Origin: Pseudophaeomoniella oleicola
Taxonomy: Eukaryota; Ascomycota; Eurotiomycetes; Phaeomoniellales; Phaeomoniellaceae
NCBI GenBank assembly: GCA_003868215.1
Contig: QWDQ01000072.1
Location: 47,148-111,147, forward strand
Direction: 5' to 3'
Length of the DNA stretch: 64,000 bases
Shown: piece after piece, positions 12,191 through 23,648 of the stretch
How positions within the stretch are numbered: the stretch's first letter is position 1
How the letters are laid out: every line of letters starts with the position of its first letter
Notes under the pieces: generated by a model
Told to the model about the DNA's origin: nothing
The model's database searches: none
Seen by the model: the letters and a program-made list of their open reading frames with translations, nothing else
Translations under genes and position numbers: made by a program

Positions 12191-14921
12191 CTACTTGAAG
12201 TCAGTCAAAATGGCGAGACAGGCGCTGCGGAAAGGGAGCAAGTGAGGGTGACCATTGTGTTACACTGTGGTTTGGCGCCTACACATCAGGTTTGGGATCT
12301 TACACCCAATGCTGTAGAACTATTGCAAAGGCGTCAGCGTATCCTTTCGGCTCCCACTGCTGTCTTCTTCCAGCTGGGGATTGCCACGATTAGGTACGAA
12401 CAGATCAGCGAGGCTCAGCAGTTGTTTTATATGATCACTGAGATGTAAATTGACATCTTGCATGATCTTCATACTATTGGATAACTGTCCGCGATTCCCG
12501 ACCATGCCCTAGATGATACATCAGAATTTCAAATTGCCGGTTAAGAGAGCTGGGATGGTCAGTGGGCGGTCCAATCATCGATGCTAGGGTTGACGAGCCC
12601 TGGTCAACCAGATGGCACCATCCGGGTTGGGGTTACCAGTGCCTGCCTGCAGTAGAGCTGACTAGGAGGTCGTAGGAGGTACAGGCTTCAGGGAAGACGG
12701 ATCTGTCTGCCAGAGGCCGCGGGTCGTATGACTCTCACTATCATGAGCGTAGGCGACATGATGATAGCTGTACATTGAGACTGAGACTAGGAGGTGACCT
12801 TTGAACAGCCCAAAAGGGATACTGATAGCCCTAATCCGTACGGCGATCAGCACATGATTAGCTAGCCATGAGACACAAACACAAAGACCTAAGCGAGTAA
12901 CCATTATGACGAAAGATCAACAGTCGGTGAGCAAAATTTACTCGCTAGACCCTGGAGGGGCCATATCCTGTTGAGTGATGCAGGCCAGAAGATGGATGAC
13001 CGTTTGCTATAGACAGGTAATTCCTGGTTTTGCTTGATGCAGGATCATTGGTTCCGCAGTCATGTTTGCTTACAACAGTCCCACCCATTAAGAGCAGTGC
13101 AGATTCACGGTATTTCTGAGCAGATGCAAAAAGATCTCAGCAGGTTGTGCAATGCATCATCGCATAGCGATAAACTGGTTGATAGAACACGGTTTCGTAA
13201 ATAGGACAATGAATGCTTCGGACTTAGAGCAGCCGCTTCTTCACCAGTCCGAACTGCAGACTCCCTCTAAGAGCCTTCGAGACAGCTGGTCTACCGATTG
13301 GCGCACGAGCAATCAGTATACGACATTGGAACCAGCGCAGGCTGAACTGTTGCCGCAACATTTCCGTCAGTATTGGATTGTACGACACTCGGAGAATTAA
13401 TTCCCAACTACTAGCCCCTGTCAGGATTACTAGCATGATTTGCCGATACAAAGCGTGGTTGGCAAGTCCCAGAACCGTCGAAGTCTAATTGCGCTCGCGA
13501 TCAATTTGTTGCTCACGATAGGCTGCAATTTCCATCACATGCTAGTTCCGTAATCGTCAGGTAGATCAGGAACGCTTCGTTCCGTTGCCCAGTATGCACG
13601 ACCGTTGTGCCGTTTTCGCTCACTAACCCGCAAATTGACACCTGCATAGGCTAACGCCAGCGTATCTCTGCTACCTGAACCTCAGAGGTGGCAATGCTTC
13701 AGGTTGATGATGACGGCAATGCACGCCTGCAGCTTCATGCTATGTTCTAAGCGGAATCCGGCAGGGTCGAGGATGATTTTGATCCCCTAACATTGAGATG
13801 CGGTATGGGAGCAACACCAAAAAGTACAAGGCCATAGTGATGCCTGGCCTACCGTCTTGAAGCGTCATGTGACTTTGATATGCTCATTGCATGATGGCAA
13901 ACATCGCAATAGTGTATGTACATGATACAGCGAGGCGTGAAAGTGTTATTGGAAAAAAAGGCTTGCTGTGTCGGACAGATGCCGACAAGACGAAGGCCAC
14001 GATTGCATCTGATATCTGAACCTAGAAAATCAACATGTGAAGATATATCCGGGTTGTGGGAAGAGTCACTGGGGACTGTGCAATTCTGTGTTGAAATGCT
14101 CGATGCAAATTGCCGAGTCTGCAACAGTGCTTGCAATGGAGAGGTTCAAAAACCTACCCAATCGCTTGCTTCCCCACGCCGCAGACCGCAAGGGTGATTT
14201 GGGGGCGGACGTATGCAGGTAACCGGGGAAGAGAGAGTATGCAGCCTGAGCCGATGCATGAAAATCCCAAACTCCCAAAAGACTGCGCCTGCTGACCAAT
14301 GAAACATTGTTGTCGATTTGCCAGGTGTATATACGAGCGTATAAAAGCAAGGTAGGTAGGTGTACCCGAATGTAGGATCTGGTTTTGTGATAAGCGTTGA
14401 CTCACTGGGTGTTGGATTACTTTGGCTTTCGTGACACGAGGGAAGTCTTTCAATTTGTTGCCAGATGAATAAGACGCGTACTTTGAATGAATGCGGTTCC
14501 TATCCATCCGTCCATTTGCCTACAGTACTTGAGAGAAAGATGCAAGCATTATACATCTCTTTGTTGAAGATGGCCGAGAATCCCGGTCTGTTCATGTATC
14601 TCTGGCCGTGAACGTGCTCTCGAGGGAGCATCACAGAACCATGTCAGGCTCTTCGGCGTGGTGAATCTCTGGTAAGTACGTTAAAACATCTTCTCTGTCA
14701 TTTCGTTGAAGTTGAGAGGAAAGGAAAGGAAAGGAAAGGCAATAAATGCCAAGACACGCTAGTCTATATTAGGCATACCAGCAATACGTTGTAGGCTGAA
14801 GTCGCCCATCCATCATCTGCAGGTAGCAGACAATGCTTTCTGCTCTAAAGTAGTTCGTCAACCGTGGCTCTCGCTAATGTGCCTAATGTGGGTATAAATC
14901 AAGTGACGGGCTGAGAAGAAG
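12191..14921. other. Long intergenic region upstream of the Zn2Cys6 gene and cyp6
   Basis: About 2.7 kb between the divergent transcription factor (-) and cyp6 (+). The proximal part (12191-about 12510) probably contains the missing first exon or exons of the transcription factor. The rest is non-repetitive, without a convincing ORF family. A GGAAA pentamer run is at about 14718-14738 and a TAGGTAGG tract is near 14351. The length suits regulated promoters. Confidence 0.5.
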
Positions 14922-16525
14922 ATGAGCGTCCTATTGGAGACCTCGCTGGGCGAGATTGTAATCGATCTTCTGGTCGATAACGCCCCAAAGCTGTGTCAGA
15001 AGTAAGTTGACCCTACTACCCAAGATCTCGACCCGTGGGCAGGTCCTTTGGTGCTTTGGATGAGCTGAAGGTTGCTGACATTCAACCAGCTTTCTAAAAC
15101 TTTGTAAGGTCAAGTACTATAACTTCTCGCCGGTACATAGTGTGCAGAAGAACTTTTCATTCCAGACCGGCGATCCGCTTGGTCCAGACTTCCCAGAGAG
15201 TGATGGTGGTTCCTCGATATGGGGACTGCTACAAGGTCCCTCGAAGAGAACGTTCGTTGCGGACATCGACCCAAAACTGAAACATGCCGAAAGAGGGACC
15301 GTGAGCATGGCAACAGTACCATCAACGTCAGACCCGGATGCAAGGCTGGCCGGAAGCCAGTTTCTCATTACTCTCGGGGATGATCTGGACTACTTAGATG
15401 GAAAAGGTGCTATCTTTGGCAAGGTTGTGGAAGGCTTTGACACGCTGGAGAAAATCAACGACGCTTTCATCGACGCCAAAGGCAGACCTCTGAAAGACAT
15501 CCGGATACGACATACCATCATTCTCGAGGACCCCTTCGATGATCCGGAAGGCCTTGTCGAGCCGTCCCAGAGTCCTCTGCCAAGCAAGGCTCAACTAGCC
15601 ACCGTCATGATTGCTGACGACGAGGAGCTCGAGGAGGACTTAGATGAGGAAGCAGTCGAGAAACTCCGTAGGGAGAGGGAAGCCAGAGCCCAGGCATTGA
15701 CATTGGAGATGGTCGGTGACTTGCCATTTGCCGAGGTGAAGCCGCCAGAAAACGTCTTATTTGTTTGCAAGCTCAACCCAGTCACTCAAGGTATGTCTAT
15801 TCGTGAGCTGCAGATTCAATTACTGGGTACTAACTTGATGTAGACGAAGATCTAGATCTGATCTTCAGCCGTTTTGGCAAGATTCTCTCCTGTGAGGTAA
15901 TCAGGGACAAGCGAACCGGCGACAGTCTCCAGTATGCCTTCATCGAATTTGAAAATCAGAAAGACTGCGAGCAAGCCTACTTCAAAATGCAGGGCGTTCT
16001 AATTGACGACCACCGTATTCACGTTGATTTCTCTCAAAGTGTAAGTCTTCTGTTTTCTCAATCGCATTATGCATTACAACTAAACCATATCAGGTATCTA
16101 AACTCTCCGACTCGTGGAGAGATTCGACTAACAAAAAGCGGGCGCGTCAAGGTGGCGGTTTCGGAGGCATCGACACACTTGAGAAGCGAAGACAATATCG
16201 CGGTGTCGAGGACGACCCAAGGAATTCCGATCATGGACTCGTCTTTGACAAGGCAGGAAAAGGCGGGAGGAAGCGTGACGAAGATGGTTCGTATCAAAGG
16301 TCGTCACGGAGGAGCTATTCACGCAGTAGAAGTCGAAGCCCACCACATCACCGGGGCGGATATAGAGGCGACCGGAGTCCCGGCAGAGATGATGACAGAA
16401 GGTATAAGGATCGAGCACGGGATCGAGATAGATACTACGATAAAGCGAGGGATAGGGATAGGGACAGAGGCAGATACGACGGAGACAGACGGAAGTATAG
16501 ATCCGAACGAGAATACCGGCGTTGA
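14922..16525 (+). CDS. cyp6: Cyclophilin with RRM and RS/RD tail (Cyp6/PPIL4 type)
   Basis: Nuclear peptidyl-prolyl cis-trans isomerase of 469 aa. Four exons: 14922-15001, 15090-15790, 15844-16040 and 16094-16525. All donors are canonical (GTAAGT, GTATGT, GTAAGT) and the phases fit. The cyclophilin domain spans residues 1 to about 165 ([46 protein letters not shown]). An acidic helical linker follows ([17 protein letters not shown]). An RRM covers about 247-326 with [10 protein letters not shown] as RNP2 and YAFIEFEN as RNP1. The tail is Gly, Arg-Asp and Arg-Ser rich ([19 protein letters not shown]). This architecture is that of plant CYP59, human PPIL4 and fungal Cyp6, which are linked to splicing and RNA polymerase II. 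The role here is inferred from the family. Confidence 0.93.
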
Positions 16526-16801
16526 ATTACAAACGTGTGCTGTGGTAATCGAGCCCCCGTCATCCGGTCAATATTCCATATCAGATGTGTGAGTCTTTTC
16601 AGAAATATTTTGATATTCCCAGCCAATAGCAACTTAGGCCTATTGATAGCCTAGAATACACATGTAGCGACCATGATTGAGTGTCCCATATTGCCTGCAG
16701 GATCCGCATCAAGGGTGATTTCAGCCCACATAGCCAGAAGACTTGATGAATCGCTATGACTCCCCCATACCCATGCAACTTCCCAACTGTCATCGAGCCG
16801 T

Positions 16802-17379
16802 TTATTTCTTCTTGTCCTTTGAAGCACCCTTGGACTTCGCCGTACCCCGGAACTCCTTCGATCTGTTCTTTCTCTGCTTGCCTGTAGACGAAGAATGTTA
16901 GCATCCGCGAGGAACCATCGACTACACTGCCACCATTCAAGAAATTGATGAGAACATACGTTGTTGTCTGCTGGCCTTCTCGATCTTTTGTGCTGCGCCA
17001 ATTCTGACTTGACGATAGTGTGGCTCGAACTTCTTCAATGCTTCGTACGAGTCGTAGATCAGAGCGAAACCAGTGCTCTTGCCACCACCATATTGCGTTC
17101 TGAAACCGAAAACTGAGACTTGGTCCTTGTTGGCCTTGTAGATCTCAGAGAGCTTGTCTCGGAGCTCATCCTTGGAAACGTTGGCGCGGTTTGGGTGGAG
17201 GACATCACTATTCAATCCAAATCGTCAGCACAAGTTTGCGATAAAGAGACCGTACCAGACTCTTATTCGGCACGCTGTTCATGGAACAGGGACGGAACAT
17301 ACACGACCATCTGCTTCCTGCTGAGGAGGGAGTTGCGGATGAACTTGCGCGTGCGCAAGGTGACTGGAGCGTCGGCCAT
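16802..17379 (-). CDS. rps24: 40S ribosomal protein S24 (eS24)
   Basis: Small-subunit ribosomal protein of 134 aa, normal length. Three exons: 17379-17303, 17207-16960 and 16881-16802, with introns of 95 and 78 nt. It begins [19 protein letters not shown] and contains [19 protein letters not shown] and [20 protein letters not shown]. It ends in a Lys-rich tail, KGASKDKKK. The first intron after the N-terminal segment is common for ribosomal-protein genes in filamentous fungi. The gene is divergent from the neighbouring lysine methyltransferase, with 340 bp between start codons, so the two probably share a promoter region. Confidence 0.97.
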
Positions 17380-17719
17380 TTTTGTCGATTGCTTTGCAGA
17401 CAGGTGGCAGCTATATGCGGATAGCTGCTCGTGTCAAGCAAATGGTAGTTGTTGGGCGGTGGTTGATGAGAATTGTCGTCGCTGCGAATATCGAAAGTTG
17501 GTGATCGTAGTGCTCAATTTTGAGATTGTGGGATCGTTTGTGCCAAGATCTTGCCAAAAAGTGGGTCATCTGGACTTTTCGTTGCCGCCCCCCATTTTGT
17601 TCCCAAAAAGCCTCATTTGCGTGCGCGGGCCAAAAGTGATAGAACATCGAGTTGTCAATGAACGCAATTGCACCACGACGGTCATTCTATTCTTCTTTTT
17701 CAAGCTGTCATAACAGAAC
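17380..17719. promoter_or_regulatory. Divergent promoter of rps24 and efm3
   Basis: The 340 bp between the rps24 start (-) and the methyltransferase start (+) must contain both promoters and leaders. T-rich stretches on the coding strand precede each ATG (for example near 17690-17708). No specific factor site is claimed. Confidence 0.6.
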
Positions 17720-18996
17720 ATGTCCACCAGGGCCCATATAGATCCAAGGTTGATGAGATTCCGGAATCAGTATCATCAGCAGCTCGATGTAGACGCACTG
17801 GACTACCCTTCTTCACAGATCTTACTTGAACCTGAGGTTCAGGAACAGATCTATCACTATTTCTTTGATCCTTTGCAGTCTTCTTTACATCCGCCATTGG
17901 CTTATAGGAGGCGAGTCCTTAAAGATCTCCTGAGTCGCATCGAAGGCGCAATTAAAGATCCTAATGAGGATGTAGGCTTTTCCTTCTCCTGCAATCTCGT
18001 TTGTCGAATTGCGGTTTTCTCTTACTGGAGATTCTTTATCAAATACATCCCGAGCATCTCTTTAGTCTGACACACGATGTCAGGAAATTTCCGATGATCT
18101 GATGGGCCACATGGCTCTGCTTGCCACACAACAGGAACCATCGGCCTTCGAAGCTGCGCAGAGCAGAAGCCCCGTCATATACACATGTGCAAGGGGGCCT
18201 TGCACGAATGATGAGACCTCCATTGTTATCAAGGAATCTCGAAACTTGCTCTCAGCTGGAGGCACTACGGGCATGCGGACATGGGATGCAGCGCTCCATC
18301 TCGGCTGCTACCTTACACAGGACTTCAATCCCGTTGGGGATAAACGTATCTTGGAACTCGGGGCAGGCACCGGCTTCTTGTCAATGCTATGTGCAAGCTC
18401 TCTCGGCGCCTCTACGGTGGTGTCAACAGATGGATCTCCGGATGTCGTCAAGCTAATCGAGAAGAACATTGAGTCAAACCAGCAGCTCCTTGGTACACGA
18501 CAAGGATTGATATTTGCCGACGTCCTTGAGTGGGGCGCAGACTCTACAATAGAAATCCATAACAAGTACTTCAGTTCCGAGAAGCCATGCGATATGGTCC
18601 TGGCGACCGACGTGGTATAGTACCCAGTAGCACCAGCAGGCCGTGAATATGCTACTTACACAGCCTAGACCTACAATCTGGAGTCATTGAGTGCACTTGT
18701 CACAACCTTCCAAGTGCTGTCGAGGCTGAATCCGGCCTTGGAGATCTGGTTGGCAGCGCGCCTAAGGGTACAGAACACATTTGAGTCGTTCAAGAAGCGT
18801 TGTGGTCAGTCTCGCAGAAGTTGTCAAGAGCGATCGATTTGAGGTCGGCAGAAACTGACAGATCCTTTTAGAGAGTAACGGATTCGAGGTCCAAGCAATA
18901 CAATTTGCCTGTATACCCCCGACCGACCAAATTGGGCTTTTCCATGACCATGAACCACCTATTACGATCTGCAAAATTCATCAGAGAGCAAGATGA
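17720..18996 (+). CDS. efm3: FAM86-type protein-lysine methyltransferase (Efm3/EEF2KMT)
   Basis: Seven-beta-strand SAM-dependent methyltransferase of 347 aa. Yeast Efm3 and human FAM86A trimethylate a lysine of elongation factor 2, and this target is inferred from the family. Four exons: 17720-17971, 18084-18614, 18669-18804 and 18872-18996, with introns of 112, 54 and 67 nt in consistent phases. An N-terminal FAM86-like helical region (LLEPEVQEQIYHYFF) precedes the domain. GTTGMRTWDAALHLG leads into motif I (RILELGAGTGFLSML) at about residues 172-186. The substrate-side motif ATDVTYN is formed across the second splice junction. Its head-to-head arrangement with rps24 puts a translation-factor modifier beside a ribosomal-protein gene. 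Confidence 0.9.
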
Positions 18997-20092
18997 AGCA
19001 TCAGCAGCAGCGTGGGGCAACAAAACCCATATATAGGTTATGTGTCAATGGCGGCCAATCGAGAACTGATGACGTTCATGATCCACAGTGTCTGCACATA
19101 GCACTTTGTATATCTGAAGCCTGTATGAACTGTGGCGCTTGACATGGAATGGAGACAGACGCTGATCAGTAATCAATAGTGCAATAGGATGCAATGTTAA
19201 CGAAATGATATGGAATACTGAGGCTGGGAATGTATCGGATGGCGGGGTCTAATTGCAAGGGAGACTGTCTGCAGAAATCTGCTGATGTGTTCTTGTTGGC
19301 CAGTTCATTGGCTCCCAAAGGAGGTCATCGAAGAACCGACCGCGATAATGGTGGTGGTGGTTGAACCAGATACTGATAACCAATCATCAAGTCTATGACC
19401 TGTTACGACCTCTGGCAAGAATATTTATATCTTCTTGTACGAATGATATCAAAGGAGGAAAATTGAGGATGGGGTGGTTGGACGAATCATAGTTCTATAT
19501 CCATATCTATGCTGCGAGCATCCTTTCTTTGCTATGTTTTTTCTGACATGTCCACGTCGACTGTGACCTGGCAGGCATAAGTAATATTCATTCCTTGGCC
19601 TTCTGGGCCTCAAGAGAAAATAAAGAAATTCAAATACATAGAACGGTAAATACATCTTCATAATAGTCCTTTTATTTATCATCACGAACATCGTTACAAT
19701 ATACAATGCGATCTGATGCAAGGACTTCCCTCGTGTTAAACGTCGATCGGGCTAACTTAAGACGGGGGTTGGTAACACGTTGAGGCTTCCAAAAACGGCC
19801 AAATTCAGGCACAGACCCGCTTGGTACGTTAGTTAACCTAGCGCGCCCAGGTGAACAACGTCGACCTCACTCGCTGATTCCGACCTGATCTACTGACCAT
19901 GTTCTCTTATAAGCTGAAAACTCAGCACACGAAAGTCTATCTATCGGTCAAAGATGGTACTGCGACTGTGTTGTCATTCTCACAATCAAACCTCAGCTTG
20001 GTGGTGTGACGGAAAGGCCGTGGGTGTATGGTACGCGACCTGGACCCGCCGAGTCTCTCAACATTCCTGAGCAAATCAACTACCCAGCAACA
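18997..20092. other. Intergenic region
   Basis: 3' flank of efm3 and promoter of the coiled-coil gene. Short frames near 19449-19721 (-) and 19937-20152 (-) have no motif. The + frame upstream of 20093 stays open to a GTG at 20006 but has no ATG. No gene is supported. Confidence 0.5.
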
Positions 20093-22546
20093 ATGTCGTC
20101 GACCAATCTCAAGTGCTGCTGTGGCAGGACCGATTGCGCATACTTGCATCACAATAATCTTGCACTCTCCGGCCTAGAGAAAGATGTGGAGACAGCCGCG
20201 CGATTGGGTCAGGTATGTTCTTCTTTTGTTCTACAATGCCAATATTTTAGAGATCTTTTGGTGTCTTGGAGAGAAAAAGCACCATAGGTCGTGGTTTTCT
20301 TTCCTTCCCTCACAGTCGCGCCTTCCGCGATGAACGGACCACGGGTATCCAAAGGGGACAGCATGGGTCTAACATTTGCTTTGCAGGCTTTGCTCGACCG
20401 CCATGAGACATACATGGCCGAGTCTGAAAGGGAGCGACATCAGATGACTGCCACGATCGAAGACCTGTCACAAAGCAAACGTCAGTTGGAGGAAGAGAAT
20501 GCGCGGATCGTGACAGAAAACAGGGAACTTTTGGATCAGCTGGAAGGGCTGAACAACACCATTACCGATTCAGACGCCCAAATCAAATCCTTGAATGCCA
20601 CACTCATGGCAGCTCAGATGGAGGTGAGAAGGTTGGCGTCATTGGCCGCTCGAACGTCGGAATTGGAAGCTCAATTGCAAGAATTGGAGTTTGAACAGAT
20701 TCGACTGCAGCACGAACTTACAATGTCTCAAGAGGACGAGATATCTGCTATAAGCCGATGGCGGCAAGCTGATCTCACGATCCAGAACCTGAACGACCAA
20801 ATTGAGCGCATAGAGAAGGAGGCCCGGGACGAACGTGAGAGACATGTTGAACTCATGGGGCGAATGGAAAAGAGAAGAATCGTGGACTCCGAACTCAAGG
20901 GTGCGGCGGGTAGATTAAAAGGTGCTGCAGCCGCTGCTTCTCTAGAGCAGAACAAGACAGGGACTAGTGTGGTATCGCATTTTGTACGAGACATCTTGCA
21001 AGATAACGCCAACCTCCAGGCAGGTATTGTCGAGCTTCGAGAATTGCTTCAAGCATCCAACGACGAGGTGCAGAATCTACGCGACCAGATCATGCTCCAT
21101 CAACCTTTGGGTTCAAGTTTCCAAGGACCTGTTGGGGATCTCAATGAAGAGATGGAACAATCAGAGCGCCGCGCTTCCCAAGAGGTTCACGTTCATCACC
21201 ATTATCACACGCCGAAGAAATCAACCCCGAGAAAGGAGCGAGTACCTTTGCAATTCCGTGGCAAAAGGCAACGGGGCTCGATTGCTTCTCTCGCATCTCT
21301 TACGACCACCAGATCTCCCAACAGCCCTGCGTCCGAACGTCCGTTATCTTATTCACCTGCAACATATATACAGTCTCCCAACCCCCGAGCGTCTCAAAGA
21401 TGGTCCGTCCAATCGTCCTCGACGGCCTGCTCGACGGCAGCGATGTCAGCGCTCTCTAGCTCACCGGTGTCACTGTATCAGCCTTCATCAATTTTTGACC
21501 GCGTGGAAACCGATTATGATTCGTCCAGACCTACCAGTCCTGAAAGCGTCGGCTTTGCGTCTCCATATTTCATGAAGGGGCACAGGAAAGAGATTTCGGA
21601 CTTTTCTCTTAGATCTGTGGCTGACACGCCTATTAGACGCGCAGACGGAAAAAGATCTTCCTCTTTGAGCCCTGGAATTACTTATGGAAGCGAACCGCAT
21701 TGCGAAGCCGAGGCCGTTGTCGATGTAACATGTAATAGTATACCTGTTGCAGATGAGACTGTTGAGGCCTCCTTGATAAGAATCCCAGCACCACTGAAGG
21801 CTCATACTGATCCGCTCGTGATACCCGAAGATCCTGAGGGCGAAAATGCGTCAAACCATTTAGAAGCTACGGGAGTATGTGAAGGGTCCCAAGAGACCAC
21901 AGGCCCCGAGTCGCAGACAACAGAGGCTCCAACGTACATGTCGTTACCCCGTCATCAACGCTCCTCATCTCGCGAGAGTCTCTTGTCAATTTCTGGGATG
22001 GATATACATACACTCAAAGAACGACCGTCACAAATGCTTCTTGCAAACGCCAGCATTCCTTTTGCCACAACTGCCCTCACATCCTCCTCTGGACCTGTCA
22101 TATCTACTACCGAAGCTCATGCTTCGTCTACTCCCTCGTTGTCAATTAACGAAGATCACTTCTCCTCACAAAAGATCCTCTCCGGCTTTGCACGATCAGG
22201 ACGGACGCCACCATCTCATGCCGCAGTGGAACGTGCTGGCGGCCTCAGCCGACTCGTCGGTGGTTGGAACTGGGGCAAATGGGGTATGGCTCCGACGCCA
22301 CCCTCTGCAACGAAGCCTTCAAGTAATACGGGCTCAACAACCTCGTCCCAAGTGACGGGGCCACCATCTACCGTCCGCGCTGTTCAGAAGCAATCGGATG
22401 CGTCAGGTATCGGAACTGGCCCCCGCATGCCAGGCATAAATCAGAAAGGTCCGATCATGGGATTTAGGCCAGTCGCACGGCCCCCGATCTCCATACACCC
22501 AGTGGAGGTAGATCAGACACTGTTGGCTGAAAGCTTAGCGGATTAG
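20093..22546 (+). CDS. Conserved coiled-coil protein of unknown function
   Basis: Predicted protein of 759 aa from two exons, 20093-20212 and 20387-22546, with a 174-nt intron (GTATGT to TTTGCAG). The N-terminus has a compact cysteine motif, CCCGRTDCAYLHHN, followed by GLEKDVETAARLGQALL. Residues about 41-300 form a long heptad-rich coiled coil (for example EEENARIVTENRELLDQLEG). A His-rich stretch (VHVHHHYHTPKK) follows, then a long Ser/Pro-rich, probably phosphorylated and disordered middle. Near the C-terminus is a Trp/Gly motif, GGLSRLVGGWNWGKWG. This layout suggests a cytoskeletal, septal or spindle-pole scaffold, but I do not recognise a named family and assign no function. The first in-frame ATG is used as the start. 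Confidence 0.82.
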
Positions 22547-23648
22547 AGTCGCAGATTCGTGGATTTATTTTGTATCCAAAAGAGTTTGGATCTATGGAAT
22601 TCCGCGTTGGTCTTAAGTTGACGGTTTTCTTATGCAATGTGATTTTTTGGGTTGCGCCTTTTTTACTTTTCTATTCGGACACAGCATCAAGATACCCTGA
22701 TTTTCTTTTGTCTATTGTGGTCGTCTGGCAGGACTCATCACCGCCATGTTTTTTTGTTTTGTTTTGGATCTTAGGGAGTATATATGTATAAACTACCTAG
22801 TATGTATATACGCGTGATACTAATACCTCGAAAAGAGATTGTCATTCATATATAAACACTTCTTCGCATCACATTGTTGGCAATCATTCTCTGGACTGTA
22901 CCTATACGGTTCGGGAAGCAGATTGCTTTTACTTTTAACTTACGCAGTACCTAGATGATAGTACTAAGTAGTCATCCTAGAAGGTAAGGTATGTAGGTAC
23001 CTACGTAGGTATGTATCACACACAGGGTATGTGCGACGGCCGGGTACGATGGTAAGTAGGTACCTACTCTGCGAGGTCTGGTACAGTAGTATATTGAAAG
23101 CCCCCACTTTAGTACACGGGTTTTCCTTATCGGTCCGGCCGGCTCGCCGATAGATAGATGGGTAAGTTAAGATAGAGGTAGGGATGTAGATAAGATATAT
23201 ATATACCTGGTGGTACCTACTACCTAGTACCTAGGTAGGTAATCCGACCCTCTCTCACTCACTCACTCTCTCTCTCTCGTAGGTTAGGACTTCAACGACG
23301 AGAGTCAAAATGTGAAGAGGGGGGTCTGGTAGGTAGGTACCTTAGTACCTTACCTAGGTAGATAAGCAGAATGTGGTCTGATACCTACCTTAATTATCAG
23401 AGAGGGGGAAGACAACAGTGGAAAACACGGCGATCAACGCTTATCAGATTGTTGACGATTAATCCCTGTCTATTGGTATAGGTAGGTCTAATACTACCTA
23501 CCTACCTTACCTTGATAAGCCAATTCAGCACCGTGGGAGGAGCACGCATGTCGATTCCTCTATCATTTGTACTGAATACAATTGTGTGTGTGTGTGAGCC
23601 TTGAACTTCTTTCCAGTCAACCAACCAATACACCGGGTGTGAATCATC
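22547..23648. other. Intergenic: promoter of the Dal5-like transporter
   Basis: 1.1 kb between the coiled-coil gene and the transporter. The distal part (22570-22791) is a T-rich 3' flank with an open frame rich in Phe/Leu and no homology signature. The rest is dominated by the TAGGTA-type repeat cluster listed separately. A (GT)n tract at about 23583-23597 and a TCAC/CT tract at about 23251-23279 also occur. Confidence 0.6.
22946..23517. repeat. Cluster of TACCTAGGTA / GTAGGTACCTAC motifs
   Basis: At least a dozen copies of overlapping TAGGTA and TACCTA units in both orientations lie in under 600 bp. Some are joined as palindromes such as GTAGGTACCTACGTAGGTA and ACCTAGGTAGGT. They lie directly upstream of the Dal5-like transporter. 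Confidence 0.75.
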
